From Apostichopus japonicus (taxonomy: Eukaryota; Echinodermata; Holothuroidea; Aspidochirotida; Stichopodidae), in the NCBI RefSeq assembly GCF_037975245.1, contig NC_092562.1, positions 4,332,001-4,396,000 of the forward strand: a stretch of DNA of 64,000 nucleotides, written 5' to 3'. Shown one piece after another: positions 1-14,819 of the stretch. The first letter of the stretch is position 1; every line of letters begins with the position of its first letter. The notes beneath the pieces are model-generated. The model saw nothing but the letters and a program-made list of their open reading frames with translations, did no database searches and was not told the origin of the DNA. The translations under genes were made by a program, and so were the position numbers.

Positions 1-3000
1 AGTTAAAAGTGGAATTCTATGGGATCTTCAGCTCTAAACATTAAAAAAATGATATTTCATATTTATTCATAAAATCGGTCCATTTCTCAGATTGGGGACG
101 GATTATGAGATGATTATCGACTGGTGGGTAATCAGAAGGGCGCCACCGATCCCACGGATGATTTTGGAGAGAAATAAAAAAGTCACGATTTTGGCCGAAA
201 TTTGAAAAAAACATAAGGGTATAGCCTTACCAAAAAATTGGCCGAAAATAAAAAATGTTCGATTTTCATATTTCGATGCTCGTTTTGGATTCCCAGGGCT
301 CACAATAGCATTTTCATCTAGTTAAAAGTGGAATTCTATGGGACCTTCAGCCTCTAAACATTAAAAAAATGATATTTCATATTTATTCATAAAATCGGTC
401 CATTTCTCAGATTGGGGACGGATTATGAGATGATTATCGACTGGTGGGTAATCAGAAGGGCGCCACCGATCCCACGGATGATTTTGGAGAGAAATAAAAA
501 AGTCACGATTTTGGCCGAAATTTGAAAAAAACATAAGGGTATAGCCTTACCAAAAAAATGGCCGAAAATAAAAAATGTTCGATTTTCATATTTCGATGCT
601 CGTTTTGGATTCCCAGGGCTCACAATAGCATTTTCATCCAGTTAAAATTGGCATTCTATGGGATCTTCAGCCTCTAAACATTAAAAAATGATATTTCATA
701 TTTATTCATAAAGTCGGTCCATTTCTCAGATTGGGGACGGATTATGAGATGATTATCGACTGGTGGGTAATCAGAAGGGCGCCACCGATCCCACGGATGA
801 TTTTGGAGAGAAATAAAAAAGTCACGATTTTGGCCGAAATTTGAAAAAACATAAGGGTATAGCCTTACCAAAAAAATGGCCGAAAATAAAAAATGTTCGA
901 TTTTCATATTTCGATGCTCGTTTTGGATTCCCAGGGCTCACAATAGCATTTTCATCTAGTTAAAATTGGCATTCTATGGGACCTTCAGCCTCTAAACATT
1001 AAAAAAATGATATTTCATATTTATTCATAAAATCGGTCCATTTCTCAGATTGGGGACGGATTATGAGATGATTATCGACTGGTGGGTAATCAGAAGGGCG
1101 CCACCGATCCCACGGATGATTTTGGAGAGAAATAAAAAAGTCACGATTTTGGCCGAAATTTGAAAAACACATAAGGGTATAGCCTTACCAAAAAATTGGC
1201 CGAAAATAAAAAATGTTCGATTTTCATATTTCGATGCTTGTTTTGGATTCCCAGGGCTCACAATAGCATTTTCATCTAGTTAAAAGTGGAATTCTATGGG
1301 ATCTTCAGCCTCTTACATTAAAAAATGATATTTCATATTTATTCATAAAATCGGTCCATTTCTCTGATTTGGGGCGGATTATGAGATGATTATCGACTGG
1401 TGGGTAATCAGAAGGGCGCTATCGATCCCACGGATGATTTTGGAGAGAAATAAAAAAGTCACGATTTTGGCCGAAATTTGAAAAAAAAACATAAGGGTAT
1501 AGGCCTTACCAAAAAATTGGCCGAAAATAAAAAATGTTCGATTTTCATATTTCGATGCTCGTTTTGGATTCCCAGGGCTCACAATAGCATTTTCATCTAG
1601 TTAAAAGTGGAATTCTATGGGATCTTCAGCCTCTTACATTAAAAATGATCTTTCATATTTATTCATAAAATCGGTCCATTTCTCAGATTGGGGACGGATT
1701 ATGAGATGATTATCGACTGGTGGGTAATCAGAAGGGCGCCACCGATCCCACGGATGATTTTGGAGAGAAATAATAAAGTCACGATTTTGGCCGAAATTTG
1801 AAAAAAACATAAGGGTATAGCCTTACCAAAAAAATGGCCGAAAATAAAAAATGTTCGATTTTCATATTTCGATGCTCGTTTTGGATTCCCAGGGCTCACA
1901 ATAGCATTTTCATCCAGTTAAAATTGGCATTCTATGGGATCTTCAGCCTCTAAACATTAAAAAATGATATTTCATATTTATTCATAAAGTCGGTCCATTT
2001 CTCAGATTGGGGACGGATTATGAGATGATTATCGACTGGTGGGTAATCAGAAGGGCGCCACCGATCGCACGGATGATTTTGGAGAGAAATAAAAAAGTCA
2101 CGATTTTGGTCGAAATTTGAAAAAAACATAAGGGTTATAGCCTTACCAAAAAATTGGCCGAAAATAAAAAATGTTTGATTTTCATATTTCGATGCTCGTT
2201 TTGGATTCCCAGGGCTCACAATAGCATTTTCATCTAGTTAAAAGTGGAATTCTATGGGATCTTCAGCCTCTTACATTAAAAAATGATATTTCATATTTAT
2301 TCATAAAATCGGTCCATTTCTCTGATTTGGGGCGGATTATGAGATGATTATCGACTGGTGGGTAATCAGAAGGGCGCTATCGATCCCACGGATGATTTTG
2401 GAGAGAAATAAAAAAGTCACGATTTTGGCCGAAATTTGAAAAAAAAACATAAGGGTATGGGCCTTACCAAAAAATTGGCCGAAAATAAAAAATGTTCGAT
2501 TTTCATATTTCGATGCTCGTTTTGGATTCCCAGGGCTCACAATAGCATTTTCATCTAGTTAAAAGTGGAATTCTATGGGATCTTCAGCCTCTTACATTAA
2601 AAAATGACTTTCATATTTATTCATAAAATCGGTCCATTTCTCAGATTGGGGACGGATTATGAGATGATTATCGACTGGTGGGTAATCAGAAGGGCGCCAC
2701 CGATCCCACGGATGATTTTGGAGAGAAAAAAAAGTCACGATTTTGGCCGAAATTTGAAAAAAACATAAGGGTATAGTCTTACCAAAAAATTGGCCGAAAA
2801 TAAAAAATGTTCGATTTTCATATTTCGATGCTCGTTTTGGATTCCCAGGGCTCACAATAGCATTTTCATCTAGTTAAAAGTGGAATTCTATGGGATCTTC
2901 AGCCTCTTACATTAAAAAATGACTTTCATATTTATTCAGAAAATCGGTCCATTTCTCAGATTGGGGACGGATTATGAGATGATTATCGACTGGTGGGTAA

Positions 3001-6000
3001 TCAGAAGGGCGCTATCGATCCCACGGATGATTTTGAAGAGAAATAAAAATGTCACGATTTTGGCCGAAATTTGAAAAAAACATAAGGGTATAGCCTTACC
3101 AAAAAATTGGCCGAAAATAAAAAATGTTCGATTTTCATATTTCGATGCTCGTTTTGGATTCCCAGGGCTCACAATAGCATTTTCATCTAGTTAAAAGTGG
3201 AATTCTATGGGATCTTCAGCTCTAAACATTAAAAAAATGATATTTCATATTTATTCATAAAATCGGTCCATTTCTCAGATTGGGGACGGATTATGAGATG
3301 ATTATCGACTGGTGGGTAATCAGAAGGGCGCCACCGATCCCACGGATGATTTTGGAGAGAAATAAAAAAGTCACGATTTTGGCCGAAATTTGAAAAAAAC
3401 ATAAGGGTATAGCCTTACCAAAAAATTGGCCGAAAATAAAAAATGTTCGATTTTCATATTTCGATGCTCGTTTTGGATTCCCAGGGCTCACAATAGCATT
3501 TTCATCTAGTTAAAAGTGGAATTCTATGGGACCTTCAGCCTCTAAACATTAAAAAAATGATATTTCATATTTATTCATAAAATCGGTCCATTTCTCAGAT
3601 TGGGGACGGATTATGAGATGATTATCGACTGGTGGGTAATCAGAAGGGCGCCACCGATCCCACGGATGATTTTGGAGAGAAATAAAAAAGTCACGATTTT
3701 GGCCGAAATTTGAAAAAAACATAAGGGTATAGCCTTACCAAAAAATTGGCCGAAAATAAAAAATGTTCGATTTTCATATTTCGATGCTCGTTTTGGATTC
3801 CCAGGGCTCACAATAGCATTTTCATCTAGTTAAAATTGGCATTCTATGGGACCTTCAGCCTCTAAACATTAAAAAAATGATATTTCATATTTATTCATAA
3901 AATCGGTCCATTTCTCAGATTGGGGACGGATTATGAGATGATTATCGACTGGTGGGTAATCAGAAGGGCGCCACCGATCCCACGGATGATTTTGGAGAGA
4001 AATAAAAAAGTCACGATTTTGGCCGAAATTTGAAAAACACATAAGGGTATAGCCTTACCAAAAAATTGGCCGAAAATAAAAAATGTTCGATTTTCATATT
4101 TCGATGCTCGTTTTGGATTCCCAGGGCTCACAATAGCATTTTCATCTAGTTAAAAGTGGAATTCTATGGGATCTTCAGCCTCTTACATTAAAAAATGACT
4201 TTCATATTTATTCATAAAATCGGTCCATTTCTCAGATTGGGGACGGATTATGAGATGATTATCGACTGGTGGGTAATCAGAAGGGCGCCACCGATCCCAC
4301 GGATGATTTTGGAGAGAAATAAAACAGTCACGAATTTGGCCGAAATTTGAAAAAAACATAAGGGTATAGCCTTACCAAAAAATTGGCCGAAAATAAAAAA
4401 TGTTCGATTTTCATATTTCGATGCTCGTTTTGAATTCCCAGGGCTCACAATAGCATTTTCATCTAGTTAAAATTGGCATTCTATGGGACCTTCAGCCTCT
4501 AAACATTAAGAAAATGATATTTCATATTTATTCATAAAATCGGTCCATTTCTCAGATTGGGGACGGATTATGAGATGATTATCGACTGGTGGGTAATCAG
4601 AAGGGCGCCACCGATCCCACGGATGATTTTGGAGAGAAATAAAAATGTCACGATTTTGGCCGAAATTTGAAAAAAACATAAGGGTATAGGCCTTACCAAA
4701 AAATTGGCCGAAAATAAAAAATGTTCGATTTTCATATTTCGATGCTCGTTTTGGATTCCCAGGGCTCACAATAGCATTTTCATCTAGTTAAAAGTGGAAT
4801 TCTATGGGATCTTCAGCCTCTAAACATTAAAAAAATGATATTTCATATTTATTCATAAAATCGGTCCATTTCTCAGATTGGGGACGGATTATGAGATGAT
4901 TATCGACTGGTGGGTAATCAGAAGGGCGCCACCGATCCCACGGATGATTTTGGAGAGAAATAAAAAAGTCACGATTTTGGCCGAAATTTGAAAAAAACAT
5001 TAGGGTATAGCCTTACCAAAAAATTGGCCGAAAATAAAAAATGTTCGATTTTCATATTTCGATGCTCGTTTTGGATTCCCAGGGCTCACAATAGCATTTT
5101 CATCTAGTTAAAAGTGGAATTCTATGGGATCTTCAGCCTCTTACATTAAAAAATGACTTTCATATTTATTCATAAAATCGGTCCATTTCTCAGATTGGGG
5201 ACGGATTATGAGATGATTATCGACTGGTGGGTAATCAGAAGGGCGCCACCGATCCCACGGATGATTTTGGAGAGAAATAAAAAAGTCACGATTTTGGCCG
5301 AAATTTGAAAAAAAAACATAAGGGTATAGCCTTACCAAAAAATTGGCCGAAAATAAAAAATGTTCGATTTTCATATTTCGATGCTCGTTTTGAATTCCCA
5401 GGGCTCACAATAGCATTTTCATCTAGTTAAAATTGGCATTCTATGGGACCTTCAGCCTCTAAACATTAAAAAAATGATATTTCATATTTATTCATAAAAT
5501 CGGTCCATTTCTCAGATTGGGGACGGATTATGAGATGATTATCGACTGGTGGGTAATCAGAAGGGCGCCACCGATCCCACGGATGATTTTGGAGAGAAAT
5601 AAAAAAGTCACGATTTTGGCCGAAATTTGAAAAAAACATAAGGGTATAGCCTTACCAAAAAATTGGCCGAAAATAAAAAATGTTCGATTTTCATATTTCG
5701 ATGCTCGTTTTGGATTCCCAGGGCTCACAATAGCATTTTCATCTAGTTAAAAGTGGAATTCTATGGGATCTTCAGCCTCTAAACATTAAAAAAATGATAT
5801 TTCATATTTATTCATAAAATCGGTCCATTTCTCAGATTGGGGACGGATTATGAGATGATTATCGACTGGTGGGTAATCAGAAGGGCGCCACCGATCCCAC
5901 GGATGATTTTGGAGAGAAATAAAAAGTCACGATTTTGGCCGAAATTTGAAAAAAACATAAGGGTATATAGACTTACCAAAAAATTGGCCGAAAATAAAAA

Positions 6001-9000
6001 ATGTTCGATTTTCATATTTCGATGCTCGTTTTGGATTCCCAGGGCTCACAATAGCATTTTCATCTAGTTAAAAGTGGAATTCTATGGGATCTTCAGCCTC
6101 TAAACATTAAAAAAATGATATTTCATATTTATTCATAAAATCGGTCCATTTCTCAGATTGGGGACGGATTATGAGATGATTATCGACTGGTGGGTAATCA
6201 GAAGGGCGCCACCGATCCCACGGATGATTTTGGAGAGAAATAAAAAAGTCACGATTTTGGCCGAAATTTGAAAAAAACATAAGGGTATAGCCTTACCAAA
6301 AAATTGGCCGAAAATAAAAAATGTTCGATTTTCATATTTCGATGCTCGTTTTGAATTCCCAGGGCTCACAATAGCATTTTCATCTAGTTAAAATTGGCAT
6401 TCTATGGGACTTTCAGCCTCTAAACATTAAAAAAATGATATTTCATATTTATTCATAAAATCGGTCCATTTCTCAGATTGGGGACGGATTATGAGATGAT
6501 TATCGACTGGTGGGTAATCAGAAGGGCGCCACCGATCCCACGGATGATTTTGGAGAGAAATAAAAAAGTCACGATTTTGGCCGAAATTTGAAAAAAACAT
6601 AAGGGTATAGCCTTACCAAAAAATTGGCCGAAAATAAAAAATGTTCGATTTTCATATTTCGATGCTCGTTTTGGATTCCCAGGGCTCACAATAGCATTTT
6701 CATCTAGTTAAAAGTGGAATTCTATGGGATCTTCAGCCTCTAAACATTAAAAAAATGATATTTCATATTTATTCATAAAATCGGTCCATTTCTCAGATTG
6801 GGGACGGATTATGAGATGATTATCGACTGGTGGGTAATCAGAAGGGCGCCACCGATCCCACGGATGATTTTGGAGAGAAATAAAAAAGTCACGATTTTGG
6901 CCGAAATTTGAAAAAAACATAAGGGTATAGCCTTACCAAAAAATTGGCCGAAAATAAAAAATGTTCGATTTTCATATTTCGATGCTCGTTTTGAATTCCC
7001 AGGGCTCACAATAGCATTTTCATCTAGTTAAAATTGGCATTCTATGGGACCTTCAGCCTCTAAACATTAAAAAAATGATATTTCATATTTATTCATAAAA
7101 TCGGTCCATTTCTCAGATTGGGGACGGATTATGAGATGATTATCGACTGGTGGGTAATCAGAAGGGCGCCACCGATCCCACGGATGATTTTGGAGAGAAA
7201 TAAAAAAGTCACGATTTTGGCCGAAATTTGAAAAAAACATAAGGGTATAGCCTTACCAAAAAATTGGCCGAAAATAAAAAATGTTCGATTTTCATATTTC
7301 GATGCTCGTTTTGGATTCCCAGGGCTCACAATAGCATTTTCATTTAGTTAAAAGTGGAATTCTATGGGATCTTCAGCCTCTTACATTAAAAAATGACTTT
7401 CATATTTATTCATAAAATCGGTCCATTTCTCAGATTGGGGACGGATTATGAGATGATTATCGACTGGTGGGTAATCAGAAGGGCGCCACCGATCCCACGG
7501 ATGATTTTGGAGAGAAATAAAAAAGTCACGATTTTGGCCGAAATTTGAAAAAAACATAAGGGTATAGCCTTACCAAAAAATTGGCCGAAAATAAAAAATG
7601 TTCGATTTTCATATTTCGATGCTCGTTTTGAATTCCCAGGGCTCACAATAGCATTTTCATCTAGTTAAAATTGGCATTCTATGGGACCTTCAGCCTCTAA
7701 ACATTAAAAAAATGATATTTCATATTTATTCATAAAATCGGTCCATTTCTCAGATTGGGGACGGATTATGAGATGATTATCGACTGGTGGGTAATCAGAA
7801 GGGCGCCACCGATCCCACGGATGATTTTGGAGAGAAATAAAAAAGTCACGATTTTGGCCGAAATTTGAAAAAAACATAAGGGTATAGCCTTACCAAAAAA
7901 TTGGCCGAAAATAAAAAATGTTCGATTTTCATATTTCGATGCTCGTTTTGGATTCCCAGGGCTCACAATAGCATTTTCATTTAGTTAAAAGTGGAATTCT
8001 ATGGGATCTTCAGCCTCTTACATTAAAAAATGACTTTCATATTTATTCATAAAATCGGTCCATTTCTCAGATTGGGGACGGATTATGAGATGATTATCGA
8101 CTGGTGGGTAATCAGAAGGGCGCCACCGATCCCACGGATGATTTTGGAGAGAAATAAAAAAGTCACGATTTTGGCCGAAATTTGAAAAAAAACATAAGGG
8201 TATAGCCTTACCAAAAAATTGGCCGAAAATAAAAAATGTTCGATTTTCATATTTCGATGCTCGTTTTGGATTCCCAGGGCTCACAATAGCATTTTCATCT
8301 AGTTAAAAGTGGAATTCTATGGGATCTTCAGCCTCTAAACATTAAAAAAATGATATTTCATATTTATTCATAAAATCGGTCCATTTCTCAGATTGGGGAC
8401 GGATTATGAGATGATTATCGACTGGTGGGTAATCAGAAGGGCGCCACCGATCCCACGGATGATTTTGGAGAGAAATAAAAAAGTCACGATTTTGGCCGAA
8501 ATTTGAAAAAAACATAAGGGTATAGCCTTACCAAAAAATTGGCCGAAAATAAAAAATGTTCGATTTTCATATTTCGATGCTCGTTTTGAATTCCCAGGGC
8601 TCACAATAGCATTTTCATCTAGTTAAAATTGGCATTCTATGGGACCTTCAGCCTCTAAACATTAAAAAAATGATATTTCATATTTATTCATAAAATCGGT
8701 CCATTTCTCAGATTGGGGACGGATTATGAGATGATTATCGACTGGTGGGTAATCAGAAGGGCGCCACCGATCCCACGGATGATTTTGGAGAGAAATAAAA
8801 AAGTCACGATTTTGGCCGAAATTTGAAAAAAACATAAGGGTATAGCCTTACCAAAAAATTGGCCGAAAATAAAAAATGTTCGATTTTCATATTTCGATGC
8901 TCGTTTTGGATTCCCAGGGCTCACAATAGCATTTTCATCTAGTTAAAAGTGGAATTCTATGGGATCTTCAGCCTCTAAACATTAAAAAAATGATATTTCA

Positions 9001-12000
9001 TATTTATTCATAAAATCGGTCCATTTCTCAGATTGGGGACGGATTATGAGATGATTATCGACTGGTGGGTAATCAGAAGGGCGCCACCGATCCCACGGAT
9101 GATTTTGGAGAGAAATAAAAAAGTCACGATTTTGGCCGAAATTTGAAAAAAACATAAGGGTATAGCCTTACCAAAAAATTGGCCGAAAATAAAAAATGTT
9201 CGATTTTCATATTTCGATGCTCGTTTTGAATTCCCAGGGCTCACAATAGCATTTTCATCTAGTTAAAATTGGCATTCTATGGGACCTTCAGCCTCTAAAC
9301 ATTAAAAAAATGATATTTCATATTTATTCATAAAATCGGTCCATTTCTCAGATTGGGGACGGATTATGAGATGATTATCGACTGGTGGGTAATCAGAAGG
9401 GCGCCACCGATCCCACGGATGATTTTGGAGAGAAATAAAAAAGTCACGATTTTGGCCGAAATTTGAAAAAAAACATAAGGGTATAGCCTTACCAAAAAAT
9501 TGGCCGAAAATAAAAAATGTTCGATTTTCATATTTCGATGCTCGTTTTGGATTCCCAGGGCTCACAATAGCATTTTCATCTAGTTAAAAGTGGAATTCTA
9601 TGGGATCTTCAGCCTCTTACATTAAAAAATGACTTTCATATTTATTCATAAAATCGGTCCATTTCTCAGATTGGGGACGGATTATGAGATGATTATCGAC
9701 TGGTGGGTAATCAGAAGGGCGCCACCGATCCCACGGATGATTTTGGAGAGAAATAAAAAAGTCACGATTTTGGCCGAAATTTGAAAAAAACATAAGGGTA
9801 TAGCCTTACCAAAAAATTGGCCGAAAATAAAAAATGTTCGATTTTCATATTTCGATGCTCGTTTTGGATTCCCAGGGCTCACAATAGCATTTTCATCTAG
9901 TTAAAAGTGGAATTCTATGGGACCTTCAGCCTCTAAACATTAAAAAAATGATATTTCATATTGATTCATAAAATCGGTCCATTTCTCAGATTGGGGACGG
10001 ATTATGAGATGATTATCGACTGGTGGGTAATCAGAAAGGCGCCACCGATCCCACGGATGATTTTGGAGAGAAATAAAAAAGTCACGATTTTGGCCGAAAT
10101 TTGAAAAAAACATAAGGGTATAGCCTTACCAAAAAATTGGCCGAAAATAAAAAATGTTCGATTTTCATATTTCGATGCTCGTTTTGGATTCCCAGGGCTC
10201 ACAATAGCATTTTCATCTAGTTAAAATTGGCATTCTATGGGACCTTCAGCCTCTAAACATTAAAAAAATGATATTTCATATTTATTCATAAAATCGGTCC
10301 ATTTCTCAGATTGGGGACGGATTATGAGATGATTATCGACTGGTGGGTAATCAGAAGGGCGCCACCGATCCCACGGATGATTTTGGAGAGAAATAAAAAA
10401 GTCACGATTTTGGCCGAAATTTGAAAAAAACATAAGGGTATAGCCTTACCAAAAAATTGGCCGAAAATAAAAAATGTTCGATTTTCATATTTCGATGCTC
10501 GTTTTGGATTCCCAGGGCTCACAATAGCATTTTCATCTAGTTAAAAGTGGAAGTCTATGGGATCTTCAGCCTCTAAACATTAAAAAAATGATATTTCATA
10601 TTTATTCATAAAATCGGTCCATTTCTCAGATTGGGGACGGATTATGAGATGATTATCGACTGGTGGGTAATCAGAAGGGCGCCACCGATCCCACGGATGA
10701 TTTTGGAGAGAAATAAAAAAGTCACGATTTTGGCCGAAATTTGAAAAAAACATAAGGGTATAGCCTTACCAAAAAATTGGCCGAAAATAAAAAATGTTCG
10801 ATTTTCATATTTCAATGCTCGTTTTGGATTCCCAGGGCTCACAATAGCATTTTCATCTAGTTAAAAGTGGAATTCTATGGGATCTTCAGCCTCTAAACAT
10901 TAAAAAAATGATATTTCATATTTATTCATAAAATCGGTCCATTTCTCAGATTGGGGACGGATTATGAGATGATTATCGACTGGTGGGTAATCAGAAGGGC
11001 GCCACCGATCCCACGGATGATTTTGGAGAGAAATAAAAAAGTCACGATTTTGGCCGAAATTTGAAAAAAACATAAGGGTATAGCCTTACCAAAAAATTGG
11101 CCGAAAATAAAAAATGTTCGATTTTCATATTTCGATGCTCGTTTTGGATTCCCAGGGCTCACAATAGCATTTTCATCTAGTTAAAAGTGGAATTCTATGG
11201 GACCTTCAGCCTCTAAACATTAAAAAAATGATATTTCATATTTATTCATAAAATCGGTCCATTTCTCAGATTGGGGACGGATTATGAGATGATTATCGAC
11301 TGGTGGGTAATCAGAAAGGCGCCACCGATCCCACGGATGATTTTGGAGAGAAATAAAAAAGTCACGATTTTGGCCGAAATTTGAAAAAAACATAAGGGTA
11401 TAGCCTTACCAAAAAATTGGCCGAAAATAAAAAATGTTCGATTTTCATATTTCGATGCTCGTTTTGGATTCCCAGGGCTCACAATAGCATTTTCATCTAG
11501 TTAAAATTGTCATTCTATGGGACCTTCAGCCTCTAAACATTAAAAAAATGATATTTCATATTTATTCATAAAATCGGTCCATTTCTCAGATTGGGGACGG
11601 ATTATGAGATGATTATCGACTGGTGGGTAATCAGAAGGGCGCCACCGATCCCACGGATGATTTTGGAGAGAAATAAAAAAGTCACGATTTTGGCCGAAAT
11701 TTGAAAAAAACATAAGGGTATAGCCTTACCAAAAAATTGGCCGAAAATAAAAAATGTTCGATTTTCATATTTCGATGCTCGTTTTGGATTCCCAGGGCTC
11801 ACAATAGCATTTTCATCTAGTTAAAATTGGCATTCTATGGGACCTTCAGCCTCTAAACATTAAAAAATGATATTTCATATTTATTCATAAAATCGGTCCA
11901 TTTCTCAGATTGGGGACGGATTATGAGATGATTATCGACTGGTGGGTAATCAGAAGGGCGCCACCGATCCCACGGATGATTTTGGAGAGAAATAAAAAAG

Positions 12001-14297
12001 TCACGATTTTGGCCGAAATTTGAAAAAAACATAAGGGTATAGCCTTACCAAAAAATTGGCCGAAAATAAAAAATGTTCGATTTTCATATTTCGATGCTCG
12101 TTTTGGATTCCCAGGGCTCACAATAGCATTTTCATCTAGTTAAAAGTGGAATTCTATGGGATCTTCAGCCTCTAAACATTAAAAAAATGATATTTCATAT
12201 TTATTCATAAAATCGGTCCATTTCTCAGATTGGGGACGGATTATGAGATGATTATCGACTGGTGGGTAATCAGAAGGGCGCCACCGATCCCACGGATGAT
12301 TTTGGAGAGAAATAAAAAAGTCACGATTTTGGCCGAAATTTGAAAAAAACATAAGGGTACAGGCCTTACCAAAAAATTGGCCGAAAATAAAAAATGTTCG
12401 ATTTTCATATTTCGATGCTCGTTTTGGATTCCCAGGGCTCACAATAGCATTTTCATCTAGTTAAAAGTGGAATTCTATGGGATCTTCAGCCTCTTACATT
12501 AAAAAATGACTTTCATATTTATTCATAAAATCGGTCCATTTCTCAGATTGGGGACGGATTATGAGATGATTATCGACTGGTGGGTAATCAGAAGGGCGCC
12601 ACCGATCCCACGGATGATTTTGGAGAGAAATAAAAAAGTCACGATTTTGGCCGAAATTTGAAAAAAACATAAGGGTATAGCCTTACCAAAAAATTGGCCG
12701 AAAATAAAAAATGTTCGATTTTCATATTTCGATGCTCGTTTTGGATTCCCAGGGCTCACAATAGCATTTTCATCTAGTTAAAAGTGGAATTCTATGGGAT
12801 CTTCAGCCTCTTACATTAAAAAATGACTTTCATATTTATTCATAAAATCGGTCCATTTCTCAGATTGGGGACGGATTATGAGATGATTATCGACTGGTGG
12901 GTAATCAGAAGGGCGCCACCGATCCCACGGATGATTTTGGAGAGAAATAAAAAAGTCACGATTTTGGCCGAAATTTGAAAAAAACATAAGGGTATAGCCT
13001 TACCAAAAAATTGGCCGAAAATAAAAAATGTTCGATTTTCATATTTCGATGCTCGTTTTGAATTCCCAGGGCTCACAATAGCATTTTCATCTAGTTAAAA
13101 TTGGCATTCTATGGGACCTTCAGCCTCTAAACATTAAAAAAATGATATTTCATATTTATTCATAAAATCGGTCCATTTCTCAGATTGGGGACGGATTATG
13201 AGATGATTATCGACTGGTGGGTAATCAGAAGGGCGCCACCGATCCCACGGATGATTTTGGAGAGAAATAAAAAAGTCACGATTTTGGCCGAAATTTGAAA
13301 AAAACATAAGGGTATAGCCTTACCAAAAAATTGGCCGAAAATAAAAAATGTTCGATTTTCATATTTCGATGCTCGTTTTGGATTCCCAGGGCTCACAATA
13401 GCATTTTCATCTAGTTAAAATTGGCATTCTATGGGACCTTCAGCCTCTTACATTAAAAAAATGATATTTCATATTTATTCATAAAATCGGTCCATTTCTC
13501 AGATTGGGGACGGATTATGAGATGATTATCGACTGGTGGGTAATCAGAAGGGCGCCACCGATCCCACGGATGATTTTGGAGAGAAATAAAAAAGTCACGA
13601 TTTTGGCCGAAATTTGAAAAAAACATAAGGGTATAGCCTTACCAAAAAATTGGCCGAAAATAAAAAATGTTCGATTTTCATATTTCGATGCTCGTTTTGA
13701 ATTCCCAGGGCTCACAATAGCATTTTCATCTAGTTAAAATTGGCTTTCCATGGGACCTTCAGCCTCTAAACATTAAAAAAATAATATTTCATATTTATTC
13801 ATAAAATCGGTCCATTTCTCAGATTGGGGACGGATTATGAGATGATTATCGACTGGTGGGTAATCAGAAGGGCGCCACCGATCCCACGGATGATTTTGGA
13901 GAGAAATAAAAAAGTCACGATTTTGGCCGAAATTTGAAAAAAACATAAGGGTATAGCCTTACCAAAAAATTGGCCGAAAATAAAAAATGTTCGATTTTCA
14001 TATTTCGATGCTCGTTTTGGATTCCCAGGGCTCACAATAGCATTTTCATCTAGTTAAAATTGGCATTCTATGGGACCTTCAGCCTCTAAACATTAAAAAA
14101 ATGATATTTCATATTTATTCATAAAATCGGTCCATTTCTCAGATTGGGGACGGATTATGAGATGATTATCGACTGGTGGGTAATCAGAAGGGCGCCACCG
14201 ATCCCACGGATGATTTTGGAATGAAATAAAAAAGTCACGATTTTGGACGAAATTTGAAGAAAAAAAACATAATCAGGAGGGCGCCACCGATACCACG
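1..14297. repeat. Satellite array, ~45 units of 317-320 bp
   Basis: About 45 head-to-tail units are present, counted from the recurring GATTATGAGATGATTATCG block near 113, 433, 1071 and so on to about 14158. Units differ by single substitutions and by A-run length. Two main variants exist: one begins AGTGGAATTC and the other ATTGGCATTC, and the end of the unit reads either TTTTGAATTCCC or TTTTGGATTCCC. A shorter subtype (317 bp) has TTACATTAAAAAATGACTTTC. The array runs off the left edge of the window. On the right it decays: the last full unit breaks in the poly-A stretch near 14265 and resumes 27 bp of satellite (14271-14297) before unrelated sequence. No gene is seen in the array. Confidence 0.97.
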
Positions 14298-14309
14298 CAA
14301 ACTTCTCAA

Positions 14310-14700
14310 CCTCAATATCAAAGGATCCATGGTTTGTCCCAAAATATATTTCCAGCTTACCCTAAAAATTCCAACTTGCCAACTCAGATATTGTTCCTAA
14401 AGCCACCAAAAGTTAAAACTAAAACGTACGGTAAGCGGTCTTTTCAATTTTCGGCCACAAACTCTGGAACACTCTGCCGCCCACATTAGGAATGCCCCTA
14501 CCATACACAACTTTAAAAGCGTCTTAAAAACTCACCTTTTCACTTGCTACCATCGTTGGACCTTGTTATTTTTCCAATCCTTTCGTGTATCATTAAGTTT
14601 TGTTCTTATATGCTGTATTTTTGTATTAATTTTGTTTCTTGTGAAGCGCTTTGAGACCGACTGTATAATGTGTTATAATAAGTATTATTATATTGTCCTT
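14310..14700 (+). mobile_element. 3' end of a non-LTR retrotransposon (CR1/L2-like), decayed
   Basis: Read in shifting plus-strand frames, the sequence gives YGKRSF, then KLWNTLPP, then HIRNAPTIHNFKSVLKTHLF. This is the usual C-terminal tail of CR1/L2-group LINE ORF2 proteins. At least two frameshifts separate the pieces. An untranslated tail with GCGCTTTGAGAC and an ATTATTATA-type end follows (about 14645-14700). It is a dead fragment lying against the end of the satellite array. Clade assignment is by pattern only. Confidence 0.7.
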
Positions 14701-14819
14701 GACATTTCTAGTGACTGAAGCTTTCTGTAATCTCCTATAATACTTTCAGACCTACCAAAACCAATCGCTGTTGCCATTAAATAATTGCTAACCACAATGG
14801 TGTATAACCACAATGGTGC

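Noticed and set aside
103-14035. A 66-residue minus-strand frame (MSPGN...IIIS) present in most satellite units
   Set aside because: It is kept only because the units are nearly identical. Several units break it by changes in A-run length, and about as many have a different-length frame. No splice or promoter context was seen.
1-14297. CRISPR array as an explanation of the regular repeats
   Set aside because: The repeats are contiguous ~320-bp units without unique spacers, in a eukaryotic context.
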